Source: Clostridiales bacterium (GTDB taxonomy: Bacteria; Bacillota; Clostridia; Christensenellales; Aristaeellaceae). From it: a stretch of DNA of 64,000 nt. Position numbers and translations under genes: made by a program. The notes beneath the pieces are model-generated. The model saw only the letters and a program-made list of their open reading frames with translations. It was not told the DNA's origin and did not search any database. Location of the stretch: NCBI GenBank assembly GCA_004556395.1, contig SFHK01000004.1:62001-126000 (forward strand), in the 5' to 3' direction. Below are positions 41,576 to 50,071 of the stretch, in pieces; the stretch's first letter is position 1; each line of letters starts with the position of its first letter.

Positions 41576-42169
41576 TCAGCGGCTGAACAGACCATTAAAG
41601 CCTAAGAAGGCCATGGCCATCAGACCGGCCGTGACCAGGCTGATGGGAAAGCCCTTCATGCACGCGGGAATCTTGCTGCTTTCCAGCCGCTCGCGCACGC
41701 CCGCCATCAGAACAATGGCCAGCAGGAAGCCCAGCGCGCTGAACGCGCCGTTCATCACGCTGTGAATCAGGTCGAGCTGCTGCGTCACGTTGAGCGTCGC
41801 CACGCCCAGCACCGCGCAGTTGGTGGTGATCAGCGGCAGATAAATGCCCAGCGCGCCGTACAGCGACGGGCTGGCCTTTTTGAGGAACATCTCCACAAAC
41901 TGAACCAGCGCGGCAATGACCAGAATAAAGGCGATCGTCTGCATGAACGGAAGCTGCAGCGGAATCAGCACCCACGCGTTCACCATATAGGTAAACAGCG
42001 AGGCGATGGTCATCACGAACGTCACTGCCAGACCCATGCTTGCCGCGGTTTCCACCTTGCCCGACACGCCCAGAAACGGGCAGCAGCCGAGGAACTTCGA
42101 GAAAATGAAGTTGTTGGTCAGCACGCAGTTGACCATGAACAGCAGAAAGCCGGTCGAATTCGTGTTCAC
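41576..42169 (-). CDS. rnfA: Rnf complex subunit A
   Basis: 197 residues from GTG, coupled to rnfE (GTGA) with GGGAGG upstream. Six membrane helices. RnfA-specific features include the paired Cys motif in CVLTNNFIFSKFLGCCPF and the NCAVLGVATLN segment. It is a core membrane subunit that, with RnfE, binds an intramembrane Fe-S centre and moves ions (family knowledge). Confidence 0.96.
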   Translation of the reverse strand: MNTNSTGFLLFMVNCVLTNNFIFSKFLGCCPFLGVSGKVETAASMGLAVTFVMTIASLFTYMVNAWVLIPLQLPFMQTIAFILVIAALVQFVEMFLKKASPSLYGALGIYLPLITTNCAVLGVATLNVTQQLDLIHSVMNGAFSALGFLLAIVLMAGVRERLESSKIPACMKGFPISLVTAGLMAMAFLGFNGLFSR

Positions 42170-42804
42170 TGTCTCGCCGCCTCCCTTCTGCGCCGGTCTT
42201 CAATCCGCCGGACGACGAGATTGAAAAGGCCAAGCAATATGCCGAAGGTCAGAAAGCCGCCGGACGCCATCACAAACAGCAGCATCGGTTCATACGACGC
42301 GCTCATCACCTGCATGCCGAACAGGCAGCCGCTGCCGATCAGCTCGCGGATCATGCCGATCAGCGTCAGCGCCAGCGTGAAGCCCACGCCCATGCCCAGC
42401 CCGTCAAACACCGACGCGAGCACGCCGTTTTTGCTGGCGAACGCCTCGGCGCGCGCCAGAATGATGCAGTTCACGACGATCAGCGGAATGAAGATGCCCA
42501 GGCTTTCATACAAATCGGGAAGGTACGCCTGCATCAGAAGCTGCACCATCGTAACGAACGTGCAGATGATCACGATGAACGCTGGGATGCGCACCTGGTC
42601 GGGAATGAACTTGCGCAGCATCGAAATCGCGGCGTTGGAGCCGATCAGCACAAACGTCGCCGCCGCGCCCATGCCCAGCCCGTTCAGCGCGCAGGTCGTT
42701 ACCGCCAGCGTCGGGCACGTACCCAGCACCAGCCGGAAGGTGGGGTTTTCGGTAATTACGCCGTTCAGGAAAACCTTTCCAAGGCGTTTCTTTTCCTCGC
42801 TCAC
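42166..42804 (-). CDS. rnfE: Rnf complex subunit E
   Basis: 212 residues from a GTG coupled to rnfD (GTGA). Six membrane helices. Typical stretches are FLNGVITENPTFRLVLGTCPTLAVTT and PLIVVNCIILARAEAFAS, matching RnfE and homologous to RnfA. The C-terminus ends in a basic Arg-rich tail. It pairs with RnfA in the membrane core of the complex. Confidence 0.96.
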   Translation of the reverse strand: MSEEKKRLGKVFLNGVITENPTFRLVLGTCPTLAVTTCALNGLGMGAAATFVLIGSNAAISMLRKFIPDQVRIPAFIVIICTFVTMVQLLMQAYLPDLYESLGIFIPLIVVNCIILARAEAFASKNGVLASVFDGLGMGVGFTLALTLIGMIRELIGSGCLFGMQVMSASYEPMLLFVMASGGFLTFGILLGLFNLVVRRIEDRRRREAARQ

Positions 42805-43736
42805 GCCTTCTTCGCCTCCTTCACCTTCTGATGGCCGTAGATTTTGTGCGGCATGAACCGGTCGAGCAGCGGCGTCAGGATGTTCATGAACAGAACCGCG
42901 TAGGTCACGCCCTCGGGATAGCTGCCGTAATTGCGGATGACCACGGTAATCAGGCCGATGCCCGCCGCGTACACCACCTGCGCCCGCGAGGACATGGGAC
43001 TGGTCGCGTAGTCGTTCGCCATAAAGGCCGCCGCGAACAGCACGCCGCCGGACAGCACGGCGTACAGCGGGTCAAACCCTAAAATCCACGAGAAGAACGC
43101 CGTGGAGCCCAGCATGATCACCGGAATGCGCCACGTAACCGTTCGGGTCAGAAGCAGAAGAAGCAATCCCGCCAGAATCGCGAGCTTGCAGGTTTCGCCG
43201 ATCGTGCCCGGCACATTTCCCAGAAGCAGCTCCAGATAGGAATATGAGCCCTCCGCGCCGCGTGCCAGCGGCGTGGCGGTCGACACCGCGTCCACGCCGA
43301 ACCGGCTCGCGGTCACATAGGCCGTCATGCGCGCCGGCCACGAAGCTAAAAGCACCGCGCGCGCCGCCATGGCGGGGTTCAGAAAGTTGTCGCCGATGCC
43401 GCCGAACAGCTGCTTCACGATGATAATCGCGAACACGCTGCCGACCACAGCCATCCACCACGTCGCCGTCGGCGGAAGAATCAATCCCAGAATCAAACCC
43501 GTTACGGCCGCGGACAGGTCTCCAACCCGCACCGGAAGCCGACCGAGCTTCTGCCACAGGTATTCGGCGACGACAGCCGACGCGGTGGACACGCACAACA
43601 GCATCAGCGCGCGCGTGCCGAAATACCACACGCCCGCCGCAGCCGACGGCAGGAGCGCCAGCAGCACGTTGAGCATCAGCCGCGTGGTCGTCTTGGGCGA
43701 ACGGATATGGGGCGCGGTGGAAAGACGCAGACTCAT
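42801..43736 (-). CDS. rnfD: Rnf complex subunit D
   Basis: 311 residues from the ATG at 43736, which overlaps the rnfC stop (ATGA). The upstream in-frame codons belong to rnfC DNA. About nine membrane helices. The covalent FMN attachment motif, normally S(T)xAT with a threonine ester, is visible as AVSTATPL. Other conserved parts are GGIGDNFLNPAMAARA and FAAAFMANDYATSP. RnfD carries FMN and, with RnfG, forms the flavin path of the complex. Confidence 0.96.
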   Translation of the reverse strand: MSLRLSTAPHIRSPKTTTRLMLNVLLALLPSAAAGVWYFGTRALMLLCVSTASAVVAEYLWQKLGRLPVRVGDLSAAVTGLILGLILPPTATWWMAVVGSVFAIIIVKQLFGGIGDNFLNPAMAARAVLLASWPARMTAYVTASRFGVDAVSTATPLARGAEGSYSYLELLLGNVPGTIGETCKLAILAGLLLLLLTRTVTWRIPVIMLGSTAFFSWILGFDPLYAVLSGGVLFAAAFMANDYATSPMSSRAQVVYAAGIGLITVVIRNYGSYPEGVTYAVLFMNILTPLLDRFMPHKIYGHQKVKEAKKA

Positions 43737-45055
43737 TTCGCAGTTCCCCCTTTCGCCCGCTGCGCGAGCTTCTGTTTGACAATCTTGAACGACGCGGTGA
43801 GCCAGCGTCTGGACGGACACTCATAGGAGCAGCAGCCGCACAGGATGCAGTCCGTCACGTGCAGCTTCTCGGCCATATCCAGCTTGTCCGCGTCGGCGGC
43901 CACCTTCATCTGGTAGGGATTCAGGCCGATCGGGCACACGGCCACGCAATGCCCGCAGCGGATGCACGGCCCCTCCTCCACGCTCCGCGCGTCCTTTTCG
44001 TTGTATACCACGATGCCGTTCGTGCTCTTGGCCATCGGCATGTAAATATTGGGCAGGCACAGCCCCGTCATGCCGCCGCCAAAGGCGATTTTGCCGGGCG
44101 TATCGGAAAAGCCGCCGCACGCGCCGATGACGTCCTCGGCAATCGTACCGATGCGCAGGCGCAGATTCGCCGGGCTGCGCACGCAGCCGGTCACCGTGGT
44201 AATGCGGCTGATGAGCGGCTTCCCGTCGATCACCGCGTCGGCAATCGCCGCGCACGTACCCACGTTCAGAACGATCACGCCCACGTCGATCGGCAGCTTC
44301 TTAACCGGCACCTGCCGCTTCGCGACCGCCTCGATCAGCTGCTTCTCGCCGCCCTGCGGATACTTCGTTTTCAGAACGCGCACCGACACGCCGTCGCGCC
44401 CGTTCGCCGCGCAGCGCATGCTCTCGATCGCGTCCGGTTTGTTGTCCTCAATGGCGATTACGCCCTTTTTCACGTTCAGCGCGCGCATCGCTGCCCGCAG
44501 ACCGTCCACGACGCGCCCGGGCGATTCCAGCATCAGCCGGTGGTCGCACGTCAGGTGCGTTTCGCACTCCGCGCCGTTCACGATGATCATTTCGCACTTC
44601 TGCTCCGACTTCAGGCTCAGCTTCACGTGCGTCGGAAAGGACGCGCCGCCCATGCCGCAGATGCCGGCCTCCCGAATCGCGGGCACGATCTTCGCCGGAT
44701 CGACCGATTCAACGCTGCCCAGCGGGTGAAGCTCCGTCCATTCGTCCAGAAAATCGTTGCGAATCGTGACGGCCATCACCGGCTCCTCCATCAGATAGGG
44801 AATCCGCTCGACCGCCACCACCTCGCCGGACACGGACGCGTGCACCGGAATGCCCAGAAAGCCCACGGGCGTGCCGATGACCTGCCCCAGCTTGACCAGA
44901 TCGCCCTTCTTCACGCACGGCTCGGACGGCGCGCCGATGTGCATGCTCATGATCAGCTGCACCGTGTCGCTGACGAAATCACGGGTGTGCAGGTGCTTCG
45001 TCGGCTCCTTGCTGCCGTAATTCAGGTGTACGCCGCGTTTGAACGTCGCCTTCAT
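43733..45055 (-). CDS. rnfC: Rnf complex subunit C (NADH-binding)
   Basis: 440 residues from the ATG at 45055 (AAGGAG upstream; ATGA with the rnfG stop). The N-terminal lipoyl-like barrel (VKLGQVIGTPVGFLGIPVHA) is followed by the NADH/FMN-binding Rossmann part (GICGMGGASFPTHVKL, VNGAECETHLTCDHRLM, YPQGGEKQLI). Two 4Fe-4S clusters lie near the C-terminus (CIRCGHCVAVCPIG, CILCGCCSYECP). RnfC exchanges electrons with NAD+ and is the cytoplasmic subunit. Confidence 0.96.
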   Translation of the reverse strand: MKATFKRGVHLNYGSKEPTKHLHTRDFVSDTVQLIMSMHIGAPSEPCVKKGDLVKLGQVIGTPVGFLGIPVHASVSGEVVAVERIPYLMEEPVMAVTIRNDFLDEWTELHPLGSVESVDPAKIVPAIREAGICGMGGASFPTHVKLSLKSEQKCEMIIVNGAECETHLTCDHRLMLESPGRVVDGLRAAMRALNVKKGVIAIEDNKPDAIESMRCAANGRDGVSVRVLKTKYPQGGEKQLIEAVAKRQVPVKKLPIDVGVIVLNVGTCAAIADAVIDGKPLISRITTVTGCVRSPANLRLRIGTIAEDVIGACGGFSDTPGKIAFGGGMTGLCLPNIYMPMAKSTNGIVVYNEKDARSVEEGPCIRCGHCVAVCPIGLNPYQMKVAADADKLDMAEKLHVTDCILCGCCSYECPSRRWLTASFKIVKQKLAQRAKGGTAK

Positions 45056-45651
45056 TGCGCATCTCCTTCCGCGTTTTCTCTGGGCTCCACAAGCGCCCGC
45101 ACGGCTTCCGACACGCGCGTAACGGTGTCGTTTACGGCCTTTGATGTAATCGTCGCGGACGTAATCGCGTCCACGGTGCTTTCGCTCTTCGTTTCGCCCG
45201 CCTTCACGACGGTCAGCGGCGCGCGCTTGCCGACAAAGCCGTCCGTAAACGCCGCGTCCTTCGCCTTCGCGCCCAAACCAGCGGTTTCCGAGAAATTCGC
45301 GCCGCCCACGGATACGCCGGTGATCTCGCCGTCTGTGCGCAGCCCGATAATGACCTCGATTTCGCCGCCAAAGCCGCGGTCTGTGCCCTGCGCTACATAG
45401 CCCACGCACGCGCCGTCCCGCAGCGCTTCATACACCCAGTCAACCTGCGCGTCCCCCGCCGTTTCCAGCAGCCGGAACGCGTCCGCCTCCGGCATCACAG
45501 CCGCGCGCGCCATTTCCGCCTTGCGGCGCTCCTGCACGGCGATCGGGTCCTTGGTGAGCCTGTATGTCGCGCCGAGCACAAGCCCCGCGATCAGCGTGAT
45601 GACCGCAAGCGCCAGATAACAGGGCACGCGCGGCGAGCCTTTTCGATTCAT
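45052..45651 (-). CDS. rnfG: Rnf complex subunit G (covalent FMN)
   Basis: 199 residues, GGAGGG upstream. It has one N-terminal membrane helix (ALAVITLIAGLVLGATY), an extracytoplasmic FMN-binding domain (GYVAQGTDRGFGGEIEVIIG) and the flavinylation motif in VDAITSATITSKAV, where ApbE links FMN to Thr. No apbE gene is in the window. RnfG is encoded first among the rnf genes here, whereas most Clostridia place rnfC and rnfD ahead of it. Confidence 0.95.
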   Translation of the reverse strand: MNRKGSPRVPCYLALAVITLIAGLVLGATYRLTKDPIAVQERRKAEMARAAVMPEADAFRLLETAGDAQVDWVYEALRDGACVGYVAQGTDRGFGGEIEVIIGLRTDGEITGVSVGGANFSETAGLGAKAKDAAFTDGFVGKRAPLTVVKAGETKSESTVDAITSATITSKAVNDTVTRVSEAVRALVEPRENAEGDAQ

Positions 45652-45669
45652 GGTCTTCTTCCCTCCATG

Positions 45670-46206
45670 CTACCGTTTTGCGGATTCCATTTTTCTGACC
45701 GTCCGCTCGATCCGCGGGTCGAGCCCCCGAAGCGCATGCATCGCCGCCCGGCACAGGACGCCGGTGGCGATCCCGGCCGCGACGGAGGCCGCAAGCAGCA
45801 GCGGAGCCTGCAATAGCGCCGCCCACGAGCCCAGCATGAATCTGGATACGCACATTTGTCCCGCCATATGTGCGGACGCGCCCAGCACGCTCACGCCCAC
45901 CGGGCTCAGCCGCCAGGAACGCGCGCCCACCATCATCGCCAGCATGGCGCACGCGCTGCCCGCCAGCGCGTACAGCATGCCCGTCGCGCCGGAAAACAGC
46001 AGTCCACACAGAACCGGCTTCAGAATGGCCAGCACCCACGCGCCGCCCGCGCCGAAGCACAGGAGCGTTAAAAGCAGCACCGAGTTCCCCAGCCCGATTC
46101 GCAGCCCGGGCACGGTCGACACCGGCGGAAGCTGGCGTTCCAGAAAGCCCAGCAGCAAAATCAGCGCGAGCAGGATTCCATACCGCGCCGCCGCGCGCGC
46201 CCTCAT
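45670..46206 (-). CDS. Gx transporter/heptaprenyl diphosphate synthase component I-like membrane protein
   Basis: 178 residues from the ATG at 46206, overlapping the stop of the NusG-II gene (ATGA). Five to six membrane helices. It includes VPGLRIGLGNSVLLLTLLCFG and SGATGMLYALAGSACAMLAMM, as in the Gx family. These membrane proteins are found beside NusG-II and Rnf or prenyl synthase genes in Firmicutes; the activity is unproven, and some have been annotated as quinone-precursor transport. It sits 18 nt before rnfG in the same operon. Confidence 0.85.
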   Translation of the reverse strand: MRARAAARYGILLALILLLGFLERQLPPVSTVPGLRIGLGNSVLLLTLLCFGAGGAWVLAILKPVLCGLLFSGATGMLYALAGSACAMLAMMVGARSWRLSPVGVSVLGASAHMAGQMCVSRFMLGSWAALLQAPLLLAASVAAGIATGVLCRAAMHALRGLDPRIERTVRKMESAKR

Positions 46207-46592
46207 GCGTCCGGCGCGTCCGCGCCCGACGCGAAAAGCTGCACGTCCACGGCGTTCGGCAGGCACACGATATGCGCACCCATCGAGCGTTTGGAAACCT
46301 TCCCCGGCTCCATCCAGCCCTGCTCCACGCACAACTGATTTTGGCACGTCGAAGCCTTCATGCGCACGCGGCCGTCCGCAATTTCGATCTCGTTCCGGCA
46401 GCCGTTTTCCTGCTCCGCAACGATCGTCCGCGCTTCGTCCAAGCGCGCCTCAGCGAACGGTTTGCCGCCCACATAGACGCGCACGCAGTCCGCCCGCTCC
46501 GCGCGGGTTTTCAGGATGGATACGCCCGCCCACGCCAGCAGCGCCGCCGCCAGCAGCACCGCGATCACGAGCCCGTCCGCGCGTCTGAGCAT
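46203..46592 (-). CDS. NusG domain II-containing membrane-anchored protein
   Basis: 129 residues, GGAGGAAGG before the ATG. One N-terminal membrane helix (LVIAVLLAAALLAWAGV) is followed by an extracytoplasmic NusG-II type beta domain: VYVGGKPFAEARLDEA, GRVRMKASTCQNQLCVEQGW, AHIVCLPNAVDVQL. The three Cys (CQNQLC and the late C) are conserved in this clostridial family. It is the first gene of the rnf operon. An assembly or redox role for Rnf is often supposed from this context but is not established. Confidence 0.88.
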   Translation of the reverse strand: MLRRADGLVIAVLLAAALLAWAGVSILKTRAERADCVRVYVGGKPFAEARLDEARTIVAEQENGCRNEIEIADGRVRMKASTCQNQLCVEQGWMEPGKVSKRSMGAHIVCLPNAVDVQLFASGADAPDA

Positions 46593-46639
46593 ATTCCTTC
46601 CTCCGCTTCGTTTTCAGGCAGAGCCTTCCGTCTTCCTTC

Positions 46640-46668
46640 ATTATAAATGCCTTTTTGCCGCGCGTCAA
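46640..46668 (-). promoter_or_regulatory. Promoter of the NusG-II/Gx/rnf/riboflavin operon
   Basis: Minus-strand TTGACG (46668-46663) and TATAAT (46645-46640), 17-bp spacer, 48 nt before the first start codon. It would drive about 7.5 kb of genes down to the terminator at 39081-39112. Confidence 0.75.
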
Positions 46669-46704
46669 CGGGCAAAACCGCCCATGTGTACAGTTCTATA
46701 CAAC

Positions 46705-46756
46705 ACATCGCAAAAACGCCGAAAGCGCTTTTGCACCTCCAACGTTTTTGCGATGT
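46705..46756 (-). terminator. Long perfect inverted repeat after nrdG
   Basis: ACATCGCAAAAACG and CGTTTTTGCGATGT form a perfect 14-bp inverted repeat with a 24-nt interior, starting 4 nt after the nrdG stop. The T-run is inside the second arm rather than after it, so the hairpin is an atypical terminator or a 3'-end stabiliser. Confidence 0.6.
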
Positions 46757-46760
46757 TTCT

Positions 46761-47267
46761 TTACACCTGTTCTTTCTCGACGGCGTGTCCCGCCGCGAGC
46801 GACGCCGGCACGTCGATCAGCCGCTGGTTTTTGCTTCCGCGAAAGCGCAATTCCAGCGTGCGCTGCGAAAGCAGGAACGGCCCGTCCACCAGCACGTCGA
46901 CCGCCGAAAGCAAATCGATGATCTGTGGCTCGGTTTCAGCTTTTTTCAAAAGCTGCTCATACGTCCAGCCGCTGTACGCCCACACGTTCAGCCCCAGCTT
47001 CTTCGCCGCGCACGCGAGCACCGCGCAGGGTTCCGGCTGGCAGAACGGATCCCCGCCGGTGAGCGTGATGCCGTCCAGCAGCGGGTTGTCCGCCATCGTT
47101 TCAACGATCTTGTCCGTGCTTTCCAGCCTGCCCCCGTCAAAGGGATGCGTTGCGGGATTATGGCAGCCGGGGCAGTCATGCGGACAGCCCTGCGTGAACA
47201 CGGCCAGCCGGAAGCCGGGCCCGTCCACAATGGAATCATTGACGATTCCCGCGATTCGAATTTCCAT
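46761..47267 (-). CDS. nrdG: Anaerobic ribonucleotide reductase activating protein (radical SAM)
   Basis: 168 residues. The radical-SAM cluster motif appears as TQGCPHDCPGC (CxxxCxxC), followed by LTGGDPFCQPEP, the GGD/E-type SAM-binding motif, and a short C-terminal half as usual for NrdG. It generates the glycyl radical on NrdD using SAM and a reduced flavodoxin or ferredoxin. It starts 3 nt after the nrdD stop, with a weak RBS (AGGTGCAGTAAG), so translation likely depends on nrdD. Confidence 0.96.
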   Translation of the reverse strand: MEIRIAGIVNDSIVDGPGFRLAVFTQGCPHDCPGCHNPATHPFDGGRLESTDKIVETMADNPLLDGITLTGGDPFCQPEPCAVLACAAKKLGLNVWAYSGWTYEQLLKKAETEPQIIDLLSAVDVLVDGPFLLSQRTLELRFRGSKNQRLIDVPASLAAGHAVEKEQV

Positions 47268-47270
47268 TTC

Positions 47271-49589
47271 TTACTGCACCTGATGCTTCACGCGGTCGTG
47301 CTCCTCCGCGCGCTTGGCGTTGTTCCACTTGTCCATCGTGCCGACGAGGTAGCCGGTGATGCGGCGGATGCGCTCAAAGTGCACCTCGCCCTCCGCGCGG
47401 CCGCAGCTGGGGCAATGGTCGCCGATGATGCCGTTGTAGCCGCACACGGGATCGCGGTCGACGGGATGGTTGATGGAGCCGTAGCCGATGCCGCTTTCCT
47501 TCATCAGGCGCACGATCTTCTCAAACGCTTCCAGATTCTGCGTGGTGTCGCCGTCCAGCTCCACATAGGAGATATGGCCGGCGTTGGTCAGCTCGTGATA
47601 CGGCGCTTCCAGCCGAATCTTCTTCGCCGCGGAAATCGGGAAGTAGACCGGGATATGGAACGAGTTGGTATAGTACTCGCGGTCAGTCACGCCCTCGATC
47701 ACGCCGTAGCGCTCGCGGTCAAGCCGCACGAAGCGGCCGGACAGACCCTCTGCCGGAGTCGCGAGCAGCGTGTAGTTCAGGTGGCGCTCCGCGCTTACCT
47801 CGTCCATGCGGCGGCGCATGAATGTGATGATTTCCAGACCCAGATTCTGCGCGCGCTCGCTTTCGCCGTGATGCTCGCCGATCAGGCACTTGAGCGTTTC
47901 AGCCAGACCGATGAAGCCGACGGACAGCGTGCCGTGCTTGAGCACCTCGCGCACCTCTTCGTTCCAGTCCAGCTTTTCGGAATCGATCCACACGCCCTGA
48001 CCCATCAGGAACGGGAAATTGCGCACGCACTTCTTGCACTGAATCTCGAAGCGCTCCGTCAGCTGATCCACGGCCAGATCGAGCATGCGGGACAGCTCGT
48101 TAAAGAACATGTCGATGTTGTGGTTGGCCTTGATCGCCAGCCTCGGCAGGTTGATGGACGTGAACGACAGGTTGCCGCGGCCGTTGGAAATTTCGCGGGT
48201 GGGATCGTATACATTGCCGATCACGCGGGTACGGCAGCCCATATACGCGATTTCGGTTTCCGGATGGCCGGGCTTATAGTACTTCAGGTTGAACGGCGCG
48301 TCCTGGAACGAGAAGTTCGGGAACAGGCGCTTCGCGCTCACGCGCATGGCCAGCTTGAACAGGTCGTAGTTCGGGTCGCCGGGATTATAGTTGATGCCTT
48401 CCTTCACGCGGAAAATCTGAATGGGGAAAATCGGCGTTTCGCCGCCGCCCAGACCAGCTTCCGTGGAGAGCAGCAGGTTGCGCATGACCATGCGCGCTTC
48501 GGGCTCGGTATCCATGCCGTAGTTGATGGACGAGAACGGCACCTGCGCGCCCGCGCGGGAGTTCATGGTGTTCAGGTTGTGCACCAGCGCTTCCATCGCC
48601 TGATAGGTGGCGCGGTCGGTTTCCTCGGTCGCCTTGCGCTGGGCGAACGACTGAAGCGTGTCGATCATATTCTCCGGCACGTTCAGCGCAAGCAGCTTTT
48701 CGCGCTCCGCCTGCTTGTACTCGGCGTTTTCTTCCAGCGTGGGGCGCTTGTTCTCCGCCTTCAGCTCGTTCATGTAGTCGACGACCAGCTTATCGGCGTC
48801 GTCCATGTCCAGCTTCAGCTCCAGCGCGCGCGCCATGTTCGTGCGGTAGCGCTTGACGAACGTCTTCTTCACGCCCTCGGCCATCGAGTAATCGAAATTC
48901 ACGATGGACTGGCCGCCGTGCTGATCGTTCTGGTTGGCCTGAATGGCGATGCACGCCAGCGCGGAATAGCTCGCAATGTCGTTCGGCTCGCGAAGCACGC
49001 CGTGACCGGTCGAGAAGCCGCCGTGGAACAGCGACAGAAGGTCGATCTGCGTGCAGGTGGTGGTGAGGGTATAGAAGTCCATATCATGGATATGGATGTC
49101 GCCGTCGTTGTGGGCGGCGGCGTGCTCGGGCTTGAGCACGAACATGCTGTTGAACTGCTTTGCGCCCTCGCTGCCGTACTTCAGCATCGCGCCCATGGCG
49201 GTATCGCCGTTGATGTTGGCGTTCTCGCGCTTGATGTCGCTGTCGCGCGCAGCCTTGAAGGTGATATCGTCATAAATGCGCATCAGGCGCGTGTTCATCT
49301 GGCGCACGCGGGAGCGCTCGGCGCGGTACACGATATAGCTCTTGGCGGTGTTCACGAAGCCGTTGTCGATCAGCACGCGCTCGACGACATCCTGTACTTC
49401 CTCCACCGTGGGAATTCCAATATTTTCATCCGCCGACAGGCGCGCGACGACCTGACCGGCCAGCTCCTCGGCCGTCTCTACGGTCTTCGCGCTGCCGGAG
49501 GCGGTAAACGCCTTCTGGATTGCCTCCGTAATCTTGTCCTTATCGAATTCGACTTTTCTGCCGTCTCGCTTGATGATGGTATCGATCAT
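47271..49589 (-). CDS. nrdD: Anaerobic (class III) ribonucleoside-triphosphate reductase
   Basis: 772 residues. The N-terminal ATP-cone (MIDTIIKRDGRKVEFDKDK to about 95) gives allosteric control. The central barrel holds conserved HIHDMDFYTLTTTCTQ. The C-terminus has a zinc site (CGYNGIIGDHCPSCGR) and the radical-bearing motif RRITGYLVGT, ending RVKHQVQ. It reduces NTPs to dNTPs under anaerobic conditions and supports DNA synthesis with nrdG. The upstream region has two NrdR-like boxes, suggesting repression by NrdR. A 91-residue gene near 62 kb encodes a paralogue of its C-terminal tail. Confidence 0.97.
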   Translation of the reverse strand: MIDTIIKRDGRKVEFDKDKITEAIQKAFTASGSAKTVETAEELAGQVVARLSADENIGIPTVEEVQDVVERVLIDNGFVNTAKSYIVYRAERSRVRQMNTRLMRIYDDITFKAARDSDIKRENANINGDTAMGAMLKYGSEGAKQFNSMFVLKPEHAAAHNDGDIHIHDMDFYTLTTTCTQIDLLSLFHGGFSTGHGVLREPNDIASYSALACIAIQANQNDQHGGQSIVNFDYSMAEGVKKTFVKRYRTNMARALELKLDMDDADKLVVDYMNELKAENKRPTLEENAEYKQAEREKLLALNVPENMIDTLQSFAQRKATEETDRATYQAMEALVHNLNTMNSRAGAQVPFSSINYGMDTEPEARMVMRNLLLSTEAGLGGGETPIFPIQIFRVKEGINYNPGDPNYDLFKLAMRVSAKRLFPNFSFQDAPFNLKYYKPGHPETEIAYMGCRTRVIGNVYDPTREISNGRGNLSFTSINLPRLAIKANHNIDMFFNELSRMLDLAVDQLTERFEIQCKKCVRNFPFLMGQGVWIDSEKLDWNEEVREVLKHGTLSVGFIGLAETLKCLIGEHHGESERAQNLGLEIITFMRRRMDEVSAERHLNYTLLATPAEGLSGRFVRLDRERYGVIEGVTDREYYTNSFHIPVYFPISAAKKIRLEAPYHELTNAGHISYVELDGDTTQNLEAFEKIVRLMKESGIGYGSINHPVDRDPVCGYNGIIGDHCPSCGRAEGEVHFERIRRITGYLVGTMDKWNNAKRAEEHDRVKHQVQ

Positions 49590-49661
49590 GTTGAATCGTC
49601 CTTTTCACTGAATTTGCGACGTGCGCGCAGTTTGGAGCAAACCAAAACGCAACCGCGCGGT

Positions 49662-49709
49662 GTACATCATATTGTGTGTCTCTTCGACCTCAATACAACA
49701 TATCGAATC
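49662..49709 (-). promoter_or_regulatory. Tandem NrdR-like boxes in the nrdD leader
   Basis: Box 1 (49662-49677) matches the ACACWATATATTGTGT consensus at about 12 of 16 positions, with a near-perfect ATATTGTGT half. Box 2 (49694-49709, reverse orientation, ATATGTTGTAT) matches at about 11. Their centres are 32 bp apart, three helical turns, which is the usual spacing for NrdR box pairs. Confidence 0.65.
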
Positions 49710-49786
49710 CACGTGCGTTGCGCTTCGCGCTCTCGGGGCGCGCCGGAGGCGTCTCCCCCGTTCGCTGCCGCCCGGGAACGTTGTCC

Positions 49787-49815
49787 ATTATAGGTGACTT
49801 AACACGCGAAATCAA
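49787..49815 (-). promoter_or_regulatory. Promoter of nrdD-nrdG
   Basis: Minus-strand TTGATT (49815-49810) and TATAAT (49792-49787), 17-bp spacer. The NrdR boxes would be in the transcribed leader, 70 to 120 nt downstream of the start point. Confidence 0.6.
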
Positions 49816-50071
49816 GGGGGCAATCATAAGCACTTTTTAAATCCCGCGCGCGAATTTGTATTGGAAATTTCATACATTTGTTCCCGGCATCCCGGAAAAC
49901 CCGCGTTTTCACGGGGTTGCGCGCGGCAAGATATTAAATCGGGACATCCCGGCGGATGCGCGTCCGCTTCGTTAAATTTCGCGCCCTCCCTCTTTTTTCC
50001 ACCCCTCGCCGCCGCCATACGTTATAATTGAACCGGCACCCCACCCACGAAATGAAACGGAGGCTTCGCCC
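49816..50071. other. Intergenic region upstream of the GH38 gene
   Basis: I see no gene, repeat or clear structure here. A TATAAT at 50023-50028 could serve the GH38 gene, but no -35 hexamer stands at the right distance. Confidence 0.4.

Noticed and set aside
46647..49793. 1048-codon open frame on the plus strand opposite nrdD
   Set aside because: It is antisense to the full nrdD gene, has no RBS and encodes an Arg/His/Leu-rich sequence typical of GC-driven shadow frames.
49824..50018. 64-codon minus-strand frame in the nrdD-GH38 gap
   Set aside because: No RBS, low-complexity basic start, no similarity recognised.
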